From Longimicrobium sp. (lineage in GTDB: Bacteria; Gemmatimonadota; Gemmatimonadetes; Longimicrobiales; Longimicrobiaceae): a DNA stretch of 64,000 bases. A program made the position numbers and the translations under genes. This document shows, piece after piece, positions 54,000-62,175 of this stretch. Numbering within the stretch: position 1 is the first letter of the stretch; every line of letters begins with the position of its first letter. The stretch is from assembly GCA_036389135.1 (NCBI GenBank), contig DASVQP010000111.1:1-64000 (forward strand), given 5' to 3'. The notes beneath the pieces were generated by a model. The model ran no database searches, had not been told where the DNA came from, and saw nothing but the letters and a program-made list of their open reading frames with translations.

Positions 54000-55622
54000 T
54001 CAGGGCTTCGGCGCTTCGGGGGCGCGGACGGTCGGGTACTTGATGCCGAGCTGCTCCAGGTAGGTGCGGTAGCGCGTGGGATCGTAGTAGAAGCGCCGCA
54101 TCTCGGGCCGGTAGCGCTGCATCACCTGGGCATTCATGTACACGGGCGGCTGGTCGCCCGGGCGGATCAGCGGCTCGTACTTCACATCCTTGGTCTGCAC
54201 GTTACGGAAGTAGCTCCACGCGCTGTCCACCAGCGCCGGCCTGGTCACCAGGTCCAGCAGCGTCATCGCCGTGGCCTTGGCGCCGGCGGTGGCGCCCTTG
54301 TGCGCGATGGGCGTGGCCATGGCGATCGCGCTCGACCAGTTGTGCCCCGGCAGGTTGGGAATGTTGCTCGGGTAGCGAAGCGTGATGGTCGGCACCACCC
54401 ACGAGATGTCGCCGATGTCGTCCGACCCGCCGCCGCGGTTCTGCTCGGGCGGCACGCCGCTGTCGATCTTGGCGAGCGCGGTGTCGAGGCCGGGCGTCCG
54501 CTCGTTGCCCAGCTCCTTCTGGACGGCGCGGGCGAGCGTCTGGTCGGCCTCGTCCCAGCGCGGAAGGCCCACGCGGCGGATGTTGTCGTACATCGCCATC
54601 GCCACGGGACGGTTGAAGTGGCGCGGCCAGGCGGCGCCCAGCACCTGCATCGTGTCGAGCGTGGTGCCCGTCATCATCGTGGCGCCCCGCGCGATCTGGT
54701 TGCCGATCTCCCACAGCTCCTTGATGCGCGGGTGCTCCACCTCGCGGAAGTAGTACCACACGGCGGCCGTGCGCGGCACCACGTTGGGCTGGTCGCCGCC
54801 CTCGGTGATCACGTAATGCGAGCGGTGCGGCAGGCGAAGGTGCTCGCGCCGGTAGTTCCACCCCGCGTTCATCAGCTCCACCGCGTCCAGCGCGCTGCGC
54901 CCCCGCCACGGCGCCCCCGCGGAGTGCGCCGTCTCGCCCTGGAAGCGGTACAGCACGCTCACCAACCCCGTGCCGTCCGACGGGCCGTACGAGACGTTGA
55001 GGTTGCTCCCCACGTGGGTGAAGATGGTGACGTCCACGTCACGAAAGAAGCCGGCGCGTACGAACCACGCCTTGGCCGCCACCAGCTCCTCCGCCACCCC
55101 CGGCCAGATGCGGATGGTGCCGCCGATCCCCTCGCGCTGCATCACCTTCTTGGTGGCGATGGCGGCGGTGATGACCACGGGGAGCCCGGAGTTGTGCCCC
55201 TCACCGTGGCCGGGCGCGCCCTCCACCAGCGGGTCGCGATAGGCCACGCCCGGCTTCTGCGACGCCTGCGGGATGCCGTCCAGGTCCGAGCCGAGCGCGA
55301 TGACGGGCTTCTCCGATCCCCACGTGGCCATCCACGCGGTGGGGATCCCCGCGATCCCCTCCTGCACCGTGAAGCCGTTGCGCCGCAGGATGCCCACCAG
55401 ATAGCGCGAGCTCTCGCTCTCCTGGAAGCCAAGCTCCCCGTACGAGAAGACCTGGTCGACCATCTGCTGCGTAAAGGTGTGCATCCCGTCGATCTCGCGC
55501 GCGATCTCGTCCTTGAGCGCGGAGATGCGCGCGGAGTCCAGCGGCGCGCGCTGCGCCGAGGCGATCGAGGACGTGAGCGCGAGGGCCAGCAGGGCGGAGC
55601 CGATCAGGCGATGGAGGCGCAT
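54000..55622 (-). CDS. M20 family amidohydrolase (AbgB-like), secreted
   Basis: A 540-residue metallohydrolase with a clear signal peptide (MRLHRLIGSALLALALTSSI, ASAQ). The M20 metal-site series is ALGSDLDGIPQ, EGHNSGLPVV and WPGVAEELVAAKAWFVRAG near residue 180, and the C-terminal GGGSDDIGDISWVVPTIT is like aminobenzoyl-glutamate hydrolase subunit B. It would cleave amide or peptide bonds in the periplasm. It is encoded immediately upstream of the D-aminoacylase-like gene, so the two may act in the same turnover of N-acylated amino acids. Confidence 0.88.
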   Translation of the reverse strand: MRLHRLIGSALLALALTSSIASAQRAPLDSARISALKDEIAREIDGMHTFTQQMVDQVFSYGELGFQESESSRYLVGILRRNGFTVQEGIAGIPTAWMATWGSEKPVIALGSDLDGIPQASQKPGVAYRDPLVEGAPGHGEGHNSGLPVVITAAIATKKVMQREGIGGTIRIWPGVAEELVAAKAWFVRAGFFRDVDVTIFTHVGSNLNVSYGPSDGTGLVSVLYRFQGETAHSAGAPWRGRSALDAVELMNAGWNYRREHLRLPHRSHYVITEGGDQPNVVPRTAAVWYYFREVEHPRIKELWEIGNQIARGATMMTGTTLDTMQVLGAAWPRHFNRPVAMAMYDNIRRVGLPRWDEADQTLARAVQKELGNERTPGLDTALAKIDSGVPPEQNRGGGSDDIGDISWVVPTITLRYPSNIPNLPGHNWSSAIAMATPIAHKGATAGAKATAMTLLDLVTRPALVDSAWSYFRNVQTKDVKYEPLIRPGDQPPVYMNAQVMQRYRPEMRRFYYDPTRYRTYLEQLGIKYPTVRAPEAPKP

Positions 55623-55755
55623 GGAGATCTCAGCTGTGGGGATGTCGCGGCGCGTTGTGTGGCATGGCTGCTACGCTATCGGCGGCGTGCGCCCGCTGTC
55701 AACCTGATCCCCCGGAGCTTGCGCGGGTGTCCACGAACCTTTACAAGGTAAAAGG

Positions 55756-55992
55756 ATGAAGAGCCTCCTTCTCAGGATCTCGCTCGCTGTCGCGATGGGG
55801 CTCGCCGCCCCGGAGGTGGAGGTAGCGCTGAAGTGCCGCACGCCCCCCGCCGAGGGGCGTGCGGCATCGGAGGCGTGCGTGTGGGCGCGGTCGTACCTCC
55901 CCCTCACGCGCCCCGTCTACTTCGTGCTCTTCGGCCTGCTCACCTTCGGCGCCCTCACCCTCTACACCCGCCTCGCCCGCCACGACCCGTAG
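55756..55992 (+). CDS. Small membrane protein
   Basis: A 78-residue protein with two hydrophobic segments: LLLRISLAVAMGLAAPEVEV near the start and VYFVLFGLLTFGALTLY at the end, separated by a polar stretch with two cysteines (KCRTPP and EACVWAR). The ATG has AAGGTAAAAGG upstream as ribosome site. No family recognised. It diverges from the M20 gene and is followed directly by a family C hairpin. Confidence 0.55.
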   Translation: MKSLLLRISLAVAMGLAAPEVEVALKCRTPPAEGRAASEACVWARSYLPLTRPVYFVLFGLLTFGALTLYTRLARHDP

Positions 55993-56015
55993 GGGCGCGA
56001 TTCATCGCGCCCGTG
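55990..56015. repeat. Single hairpin repeat, family C
   Basis: TAGGGGCGCGATTCATCGCG CCC, overlapping the stop of the small membrane protein gene by the TAG. It may act as terminator. Confidence 0.75.
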
Positions 56016-56133
56016 CCCTCCGCCGCTCCGCCGCCCGCGTCGCTTCGTGTAACCCTCGACCTCGCCACCCGCATAACGCGTTCACCGACGGGAACCATCC
56101 CCGAACATCTCCCGATCGGTCGCGCTGATCTCC

Positions 56134-56664
56134 TCAGGGCCGCTGGTACGCCGCAGCGCGTTGACGGACCTGCGCGGGCGTTGTCTGGGCAGCCGTGATC
56201 TTACAGACCGGATTGCTTCTCCCGTCGTGGCAAACGACACCGCGGATCGTCATGGAGTCGGCACTGACCCACTCGGCGAAGATGTCGAGCGGCCTCGGTG
56301 CGCGTCCGCTATGCACCCGCTGGGGCTCGCCGAAATGTGCGTACCGCCGGCGGAGCGTCTCGAAATCTTCATGGCGCGTCCACGACATCGCACGCAAGGT
56401 ATCGTTCTGAAACACGAGGCCGTACGCCCTTTCGCTGTCCACCGACAATCGCAGCTGGCTGCAGTACTTGTAGTCAGGGTAGGACTTGCACGAGATCCAC
56501 TCCTCGCGAGGCACCCGCTCCTTCGCGATGCGCCTGGCCTCCGCAAGGCGCATCCCAATCCTGAACCGGCCGAGCTCCCCCATCGCGGCCGTGTCCGTGA
56601 GCGCGGGACGCCCGTCGCAGCCCAGCAGGAGCAGCCCGGCAACCGCGATGCAGAGTGGACGCAT
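56134..56664 (-). CDS. Lipoprotein of unknown function
   Basis: A 176-residue lipoprotein: MRPLCIAVAGLLLLGCDGRP has lipobox LLGC. The mature part starts ELGRFRIGMRLAEARRIAKE, then a Cys/Tyr-rich CKSYPDYKYCSQLRLSVDSE and a strand VFQNDTLRAMSWTRH. Two cysteines in the middle could form a disulfide. No family recognised. The ATG at 56664 starts the signal; the frame stays open upstream to 56718. It follows the RidA gene on the same strand by 151 bases. Confidence 0.65.
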   Translation of the reverse strand: MRPLCIAVAGLLLLGCDGRPALTDTAAMGELGRFRIGMRLAEARRIAKERVPREEWISCKSYPDYKYCSQLRLSVDSERAYGLVFQNDTLRAMSWTRHEDFETLRRRYAHFGEPQRVHSGRAPRPLDIFAEWVSADSMTIRGVVCHDGRSNPVCKITAAQTTPAQVRQRAAAYQRP

Positions 56665-56815
56665 GTGATCCCCGTCTGACAAGTCGATGGTGATGGCGAG
56701 CGCGAAAGTCAGGCTCACGCCATTAAACCGTCGCTACGCATCAAATCCCGCATCACGCCATAAACATCTGATCAGTGTACGACGCCCTCCGGGTCCTCCG
56801 GTGCCGGGTGGATGC

Positions 56816-57214
56816 CTACTCCGGCACCACGGCGGTCGCCTCGATCTCGACCAGCGCACGCGCCTCCAGCAGGGCCGCGACGACGACGACCGCCATCGCC
56901 GGGTAGTGGCGGCCGAACACCTCGCGGTACGCATCGCCCAGCGCGCGGCCGGCGGAGAGGTAAGCGTCGCGGTCGGTGACGTACCAGGTGAGGCGCGTGA
57001 CGTGCTCCGGCCGCGCCCCCGCCTCGGCGAGCACGGCGGCGACGTTGCGCAGCGCCTGCCCCACCTGCGCGGCGAAGTCGTCCGTTTCGAACTCGAAGGT
57101 GCGGGGATTCCACCCGATCTGTCCCGCCGTAAACACGACGCGCCCCGATGCAGCGGTGCCGTTCGCGTAGCCGCGTGGCTTCGCCCACCCGTCAGGCTGG
57201 AGGATGTCGATCAA
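56816..57214 (-). CDS. ridA: RidA family protein (enamine/imine deaminase)
   Basis: A 132-residue RidA/YjgF family protein. Visible: PRGYANGTAASGRVVFTAGQ, then IGWNP, QVGQALRNVAAVLAEAGA and HVTRLTWYVTDRDAY, ending RALVEIEATAVVPE. Members hydrolyse reactive enamine/imine intermediates. The TTG start at 57214 is a guess; an upstream GTG at 57262 would translate the family A repeat (SLCEA) as its N-terminus. It is the last gene of the catabolic cluster on the minus strand; there it could remove the amino group from the enamine made by the 2-aminobenzoyl-CoA monooxygenase/reductase. That is inference. Confidence 0.82.
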   Translation of the reverse strand: MIDILQPDGWAKPRGYANGTAASGRVVFTAGQIGWNPRTFEFETDDFAAQVGQALRNVAAVLAEAGARPEHVTRLTWYVTDRDAYLSAGRALGDAYREVFGRHYPAMAVVVVAALLEARALVEIEATAVVPE

Positions 57215-57245
57215 TTTCGGTTCGCGGTCAAGAAGGGAAACTGCG

Positions 57246-57338
57246 GCCTCACACAGAGACACAGAGGGGGTGAGGAAAGAACTGCCGCAGGGGTTCTCCG
57301 CGGCTTTCAGTTCCCCTCCGTGTCCTCTGTGTGACGCC
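57246..57338. repeat. CTCTGTG dispersed repeat, family A, inverted pair
   Basis: CCTCACACAGAGACACAGAG faces CCTCCGTGTCCTCTGTGTGA. It lies between the CoA-ligase and RidA genes. The left half contains the IBS1 octamer in reverse. Confidence 0.85.
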
Positions 57339-58978
57339 TACGGCGCCGGATTGCGCAGGCGGAAACGCTGGAGCTTGCCTGTGGCGGTGCGTGGGAGCGA
57401 GTCGACGAACTCCACGCGGCGCGGATACTTGTAGGGCGCGATCTGCTGCTTGACGAACTCCTGGAGGGCCTTTGCCGTCTCGTCGCCCGGCGCGCAGCCG
57501 TCGCGGAGGACGACGAAGGCTTTCACCACGTGCCCTCGCTCCTCGTCCGGCGCGGCGACGCAGGCGCACTCCAGCACGGAGGGGTGCTCCAGGAGCGCGT
57601 TCTCCACCTCTGGACCGGCGATGTTGTAGCCGGAGGAGATGATCATGTCGTCGTTGCGCGCCTGGAACCAGAAGTAGCCGTCCTCGTCCATCTTGTACGC
57701 GTCGCCGGTGATGTTCCAGCCGTTCTCCACGTACTTCGCCTGCCGCTCGTCGTCATCCAGGTAGCGGCACCCGGTTGGCCCGCGCACCGCCAGCCGCCCC
57801 AGCTCGCCCGGCGCGACGGGCTGGCCATCATCGCCCAGCAGCGTGGCGCTGTAGCCCGGCACCGGCCGACCCGTCGAGCCCGGCCGGATGTCGTCGTCCG
57901 CCGCGCTGATGAAGATGTGCAGCATCTCGGTGGAGCCGATGCCGTCGATGATGCGCAGCCCCGTCGCCTCGCGCCACGCCTCGAACGTCGCCAGAGGGAG
58001 CGTCTCGCCCGCCGAGACGCACTTCTTCAGCGAGGAGATGTCGAAGTCCCTGACCAGCCCAGACATCGCGCGGTACGCCGTGGGCGCGGTGAAGACGATG
58101 GTGGCGCGATGGTCCTGGATCCCCTGCAGAAGCTGCGGCGGCGCGGCCTGCTCCAGCAGCAGCGTCGCCGCGCCCGCGCGCATGGGGAAAAGGAGGTAGC
58201 CGCCCAGCCCAAAGGTGAACGCCAGCGGCGGCGACCCGCAGAAGAGGTCGTCCGGCCCAGGACGGAGCACGTGCGCGGAAAAGGTGTCCGCCGAGGCCAG
58301 GAGGTCGCGGTGGAAGTGCATCGCCCCCTTGGGCTGCCCCGTCGTCCCCGAGGTGAAGGCGAGGAGCGCCACGTCCTCCGCCGACGTCTCCACGTTCGCG
58401 AACGTCGCCGGCTGCCGCGCCATCCGCGCCTCCAGCGAGTCATCCCCCTCCGCGCCGAACACGACCGTGCGCTCCAGCGGCGGCGCGTGCGCCGGCATCT
58501 CATCCATCAAGCGCGCATCGCAGAAGGCGAAGCGGATGCGGGCGCGGTCCAGCAGCATCGTGATCTCGCGGGAGCGCAGCAGGGGCATGGTGGCGACGAC
58601 GATGCCGCCCGCCTTGAGCACGCCGAACCACGCGGCGGCCGTCATCGGCGAGTTGAAGCCGCGCAGCAGCACGCGGTTGCCGGGCACCAGACCCAGCTCG
58701 TCGCGCAGCACCCCGGCGATGCGATTCGCCTTCTCCATCAGCTCCGCGTACGTCCAGCGCCCGCCGGCAAAGACGAGCGCCGTCCGGTCGCCATCACCCG
58801 CGGCGACGCGCGCATCCACCAGCTCCGCGGCGGCGTTGATCCGCGCCCGCCCCGCCAGCGCGGGCACGCCGGAGAGGTCGATCTCCGGCCACAGCTCACG
58901 CGGCGGAAGATGGTCGCGCGCAAAGGTGTCCGCGTGCGCCGTGGGGGCGGGTTCGGGATGCACGATGGCCTGGAGCAT
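57338..58978 (-). CDS. 2-Aminobenzoate-CoA ligase-like AMP-forming ligase
   Basis: A 546-residue adenylate-forming ligase. The P-loop is FTSGTTGQPKGAMHFHRD near residue 205, the A5 region is IDGIGSTEMLHIFISA and the C-terminal hinge YLDDDERQAKYVENGWNITG, then SSGYNIAGPEVENALLEHPS and the catalytic Lys in RTATGKLQRF. The N-terminus and the GSPPLAFTFGLGGYLLFP segment resemble benzoate/2-aminobenzoate-CoA ligases. It should activate an aromatic acid with ATP and CoA. Long reading frames upstream of the ATG at 58978 overlap the next gene and are rejected. Cytoplasmic. Confidence 0.85.
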   Translation of the reverse strand: MLQAIVHPEPAPTAHADTFARDHLPPRELWPEIDLSGVPALAGRARINAAAELVDARVAAGDGDRTALVFAGGRWTYAELMEKANRIAGVLRDELGLVPGNRVLLRGFNSPMTAAAWFGVLKAGGIVVATMPLLRSREITMLLDRARIRFAFCDARLMDEMPAHAPPLERTVVFGAEGDDSLEARMARQPATFANVETSAEDVALLAFTSGTTGQPKGAMHFHRDLLASADTFSAHVLRPGPDDLFCGSPPLAFTFGLGGYLLFPMRAGAATLLLEQAAPPQLLQGIQDHRATIVFTAPTAYRAMSGLVRDFDISSLKKCVSAGETLPLATFEAWREATGLRIIDGIGSTEMLHIFISAADDDIRPGSTGRPVPGYSATLLGDDGQPVAPGELGRLAVRGPTGCRYLDDDERQAKYVENGWNITGDAYKMDEDGYFWFQARNDDMIISSGYNIAGPEVENALLEHPSVLECACVAAPDEERGHVVKAFVVLRDGCAPGDETAKALQEFVKQQIAPYKYPRRVEFVDSLPRTATGKLQRFRLRNPAP

Positions 58979-58999
58979 GGGCAGCCCTCGGGTGGCAGT

Positions 59000-59033
59000 T
59001 GGTAGGGGCGCGATCCATCGCGCCCCTACGACG
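59000..59033. repeat. Single hairpin repeat, family C
   Basis: TAGGGGCGCGATCCATCGCG then CCCCTACGA, between the ligase and acyl-CoA dehydrogenase genes. Confidence 0.7.
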
Positions 59034-59046
59034 GACCCGTGTAGTC

Positions 59047-60207
59047 TCAGCCGGCGAGGAGCTGGCCGGCGATGACGAGCTTCTGGATCTCGGACGTGCC
59101 CTCGTAGATGCGGAGGGCGCGCACCTCGCGATACAGCATTTCCACCACGCTCCCCGCCACGACGCCGCGCGCGCCGAGCAGCTGGACGGCGCGGTCGATC
59201 ACCTGCTGGGCGGATTCGGTGGCGTGCAGCTTCGCCATGGCGGCCTCGCGGGTGACGCGCGGGGCGCCGCCGTCGCGCGTCCATGCCGCACGGTACACGA
59301 GCAGCGCGCTGGTGTCCACGGCGACGGCCATCTCGGCGAGCGCCGCGCGCGTCAGCTGGTGCTCGCTGAGCACGCTGCCGAACGCCTGCCGCTTCGTGGT
59401 GAACGCCACCGCCTCGTCCAGCGCCCGCCGCGCGAAGCCCAGCGCCGCGGCCCCCACCGTCGATCGAAAGATGTCCAGCGTGCCCAGCGCCACCTTCATC
59501 CCGCCCCCCGCCTCGCCGAGCAGCGCGTCGGCGCCCACCCGGCACCCGTCGAAGTCCACGGTGCCGAGCGGGTGCGGCGCGGTGACGTCGATGCGCTCGG
59601 ACACGCGCAGGCCTGGGTTGTCCGCATCCACCACGAACGCGGCGAATCCGCGCTCGCCAGCCTCGGGAAAGCGCGTGAAGACGGTGTAGCGGTCCGCGAT
59701 GCCGGCGTTTGAGATCCACGTCTTGCGCCCGTCGATCACGTAACCGCCGTCCGCCCGCCGCGCCGCCGTCGTCATCGCGCCGACGTCGGAGCCCGCATCC
59801 GGCTCCGAGAGCGCGAACGCCATCACCGCCTCCCCCGCCGCGACGGCCGGAAGCCAGCGCGCACGCTGCTCATCGCTGCCAAAGAGCGAGATGGGCCCCG
59901 CGCCGAGCCCCTGCATGGCGAACGCAAAGTCGGCCAACCCGGACGCGTGCGCCAGGAGCTCGCGGATCACGCAGAGGGAGCGCACCTCCAGCCGCGCGTG
60001 CGCACCGCCCTGCGCAGCCGGAATCGCGTAGCGCAGCCACCCGCCCGCCGCCAGCCGCCGCACCAGCTCGCGGCACGTCGCATCCACGTCCGCGTGCGCA
60101 TCCGCCAGCGGCGCGATCTCACCCGGGATCCACGCATCCAGTTCCGCCGCGAGCCGCCGGTGGCCGTCGTCGAAAAACGGCCACGACAGAAAGGTGCGGT
60201 CAGGCAT
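59047..60207 (-). CDS. Acyl-CoA dehydrogenase
   Basis: A 386-residue FAD acyl-CoA dehydrogenase. Visible: [20 protein letters not shown], the FAD/substrate segment [20 protein letters not shown], and the family's C-terminal block [19 protein letters not shown] with the Arg and Glu (in YEGTSE) near the catalytic base. It would desaturate an acyl-CoA, here probably an alicyclic or dicarboxylic CoA ester in the pathway. It lies between the ligase and hydratase genes on the minus strand. The downstream gap holds a family C hairpin. Confidence 0.9.
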   Translation of the reverse strand: MPDRTFLSWPFFDDGHRRLAAELDAWIPGEIAPLADAHADVDATCRELVRRLAAGGWLRYAIPAAQGGAHARLEVRSLCVIRELLAHASGLADFAFAMQGLGAGPISLFGSDEQRARWLPAVAAGEAVMAFALSEPDAGSDVGAMTTAARRADGGYVIDGRKTWISNAGIADRYTVFTRFPEAGERGFAAFVVDADNPGLRVSERIDVTAPHPLGTVDFDGCRVGADALLGEAGGGMKVALGTLDIFRSTVGAAALGFARRALDEAVAFTTKRQAFGSVLSEHQLTRAALAEMAVAVDTSALLVYRAAWTRDGGAPRVTREAAMAKLHATESAQQVIDRAVQLLGARGVVAGSVVEMLYREVRALRIYEGTSEIQKLVIAGQLLAG

Positions 60208-60239
60208 CGGCGCCGTGATGCACGCGCCGAAAAGACAAT

Positions 60240-60328
60240 CTCACACAGAGACACAGAGACACGGAGGAAGAAATAGAAGTGCTCTCTCCGTGTCTCTGTG
60301 TCTCTGCGTGAGCCATGCAGTTGCGGTT
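60240..60328. repeat. CTCTGTG dispersed repeat, family A, inverted pair
   Basis: TCTCACACAGAGACACAGAG with a further ACACGGAGG faces CTCCGTGTCTCTGTGTCTCT then GCGTGAGCC. It lies between the dehydrogenase and hydratase genes and contains the IBS1 octamer in both orientations. Confidence 0.85.
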
Positions 60329-60335
60329 CCGCACG

Positions 60336-61169
<834 letters not shown>

Positions 61170-61227
61170 CGGTCTGGTGCCGGTTGCGGTGATGGTCGGT
61201 GGGTAATGGACTGCTGGGGCCGCTGGG

Positions 61228-61375
61228 CTAGCTGGGGCGAGTAAACTCGCGGCAACAACCGCACAAAGTCCGCCTGCGCGGACTCGGGGTCCGATATCGC
61301 GTTGCTCGAGCCGGCTTCAGCCGCCTTCCCGTAGTTCCAGCCGGGGGCTTCAGCCCCCGGTGCTCAGCCGGCGCC
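61228..61375 (-). repeat. Multi-hairpin dispersed repeat, family B, inverted
   Basis: Reverse complement of the family order: GCGAGTAAACTCGC, AAAGTCCGCCTGCGCGGACT, CGGCTTCAGCCG and CCGGGGGCTTCAGCCCCCGG. It fills the gap between the hydratase and SDR genes. Confidence 0.8.
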
Positions 61376-61376
61376 C

Positions 61377-62156
61377 CTACACCTCCCCCCCCGCCACCGC
61401 CAGCGCCTGCCCCGTAACCCCCGACGCCGCGGGGGAGCAGAGCCATCCGACCGCGGCGGCGACCTCGGCGGGGTCGATCAGGCGGCCCATCGGGTTGACG
61501 CGGGTGATCATCTTCCGCGCCTCCTCCTCCGTCTTGCCCAGCTCGCGCACCAGGTTGCCGACGGCGGCGGCGGCCATGTCCGTGTCGGTGTAGCCGGGGC
61601 AGACGGCGTTGACGGTGATCCCCAGCTTCGCCGTCTCCAGCGCGAGGGCGCGCGTGAGGCCCACGACCCCGTGCTTTGCCGCGGTGTACGCCGCCGTCTT
61701 GGGGTAGCCGCGCAGCCCCGCCGTCGACGCCACGTTCACCACCCGCCCCCAGCGCGCCGCCGTCATCGCCGGGATCACCTCGCGGGTGCAGAGAAAGGTG
61801 CCCGTCAGGTTCACCGCCAGCATCCGGTCCCACACCTCGCGCGGCGTTTCGGCGAACGGGCTGGCGGCGGACTGGCCCGCGTTGTTGACCAGGATCGCCG
61901 CATCTCCCAGCTCGCCGCGCGCGCGGGCGAAAGCGTCGCGCACCGAATCCTCCTCCGCCACGTCGCATGCGAGCGACTGCACGCGCACTCCGTGGCGGTC
62001 GCGCAGGATGGCCGCGTGCGCCTCCACGCGCGCCAGGTCGCGGCTCATCAGCGTGAGATCGGCGCCGCGCCGCGCCAGCTCCTCCGCGATCGCCGCGCCG
62101 ATGCCGCGCCCGCCGCCGGTGACGATGGCGTGCTTGCCCGCGAGGTAGGCGGTCAT
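61377..62156 (-). CDS. SDR family oxidoreductase
   Basis: A 259-residue short-chain dehydrogenase. Cofactor motif TGGGRGIGAAIAEELARRG near 13, NNAGQSAASPF near 90, the catalytic Ser in VNVASTAGLRG and Y-x3-K in AAYTAAKHGV near 155, then VNAVCPGYTDTDMA. The residues after strand 2 (MSRDLARVEA) favour NADP. In the cluster it could act as the 3-hydroxyacyl-CoA (or oxo-cyclohexene-carbonyl-CoA) dehydrogenase step. The ATG at 62156 lies 20 bases after the monooxygenase/reductase gene; same operon. Confidence 0.9.
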   Translation of the reverse strand: MTAYLAGKHAIVTGGGRGIGAAIAEELARRGADLTLMSRDLARVEAHAAILRDRHGVRVQSLACDVAEEDSVRDAFARARGELGDAAILVNNAGQSAASPFAETPREVWDRMLAVNLTGTFLCTREVIPAMTAARWGRVVNVASTAGLRGYPKTAAYTAAKHGVVGLTRALALETAKLGITVNAVCPGYTDTDMAAAAVGNLVRELGKTEEEARKMITRVNPMGRLIDPAEVAAAVGWLCSPAASGVTGQALAVAGGEV

Positions 62157-62175
62157 CGGCGGCCGCCGGCGCCCA

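Noticed and set aside
57338-59719. A 793-codon frame reading ligase plus upstream sequence
   Set aside because: The upstream portion overlaps the acyl-CoA dehydrogenase gene in another frame; the ligase's true N-terminus is at 58978.
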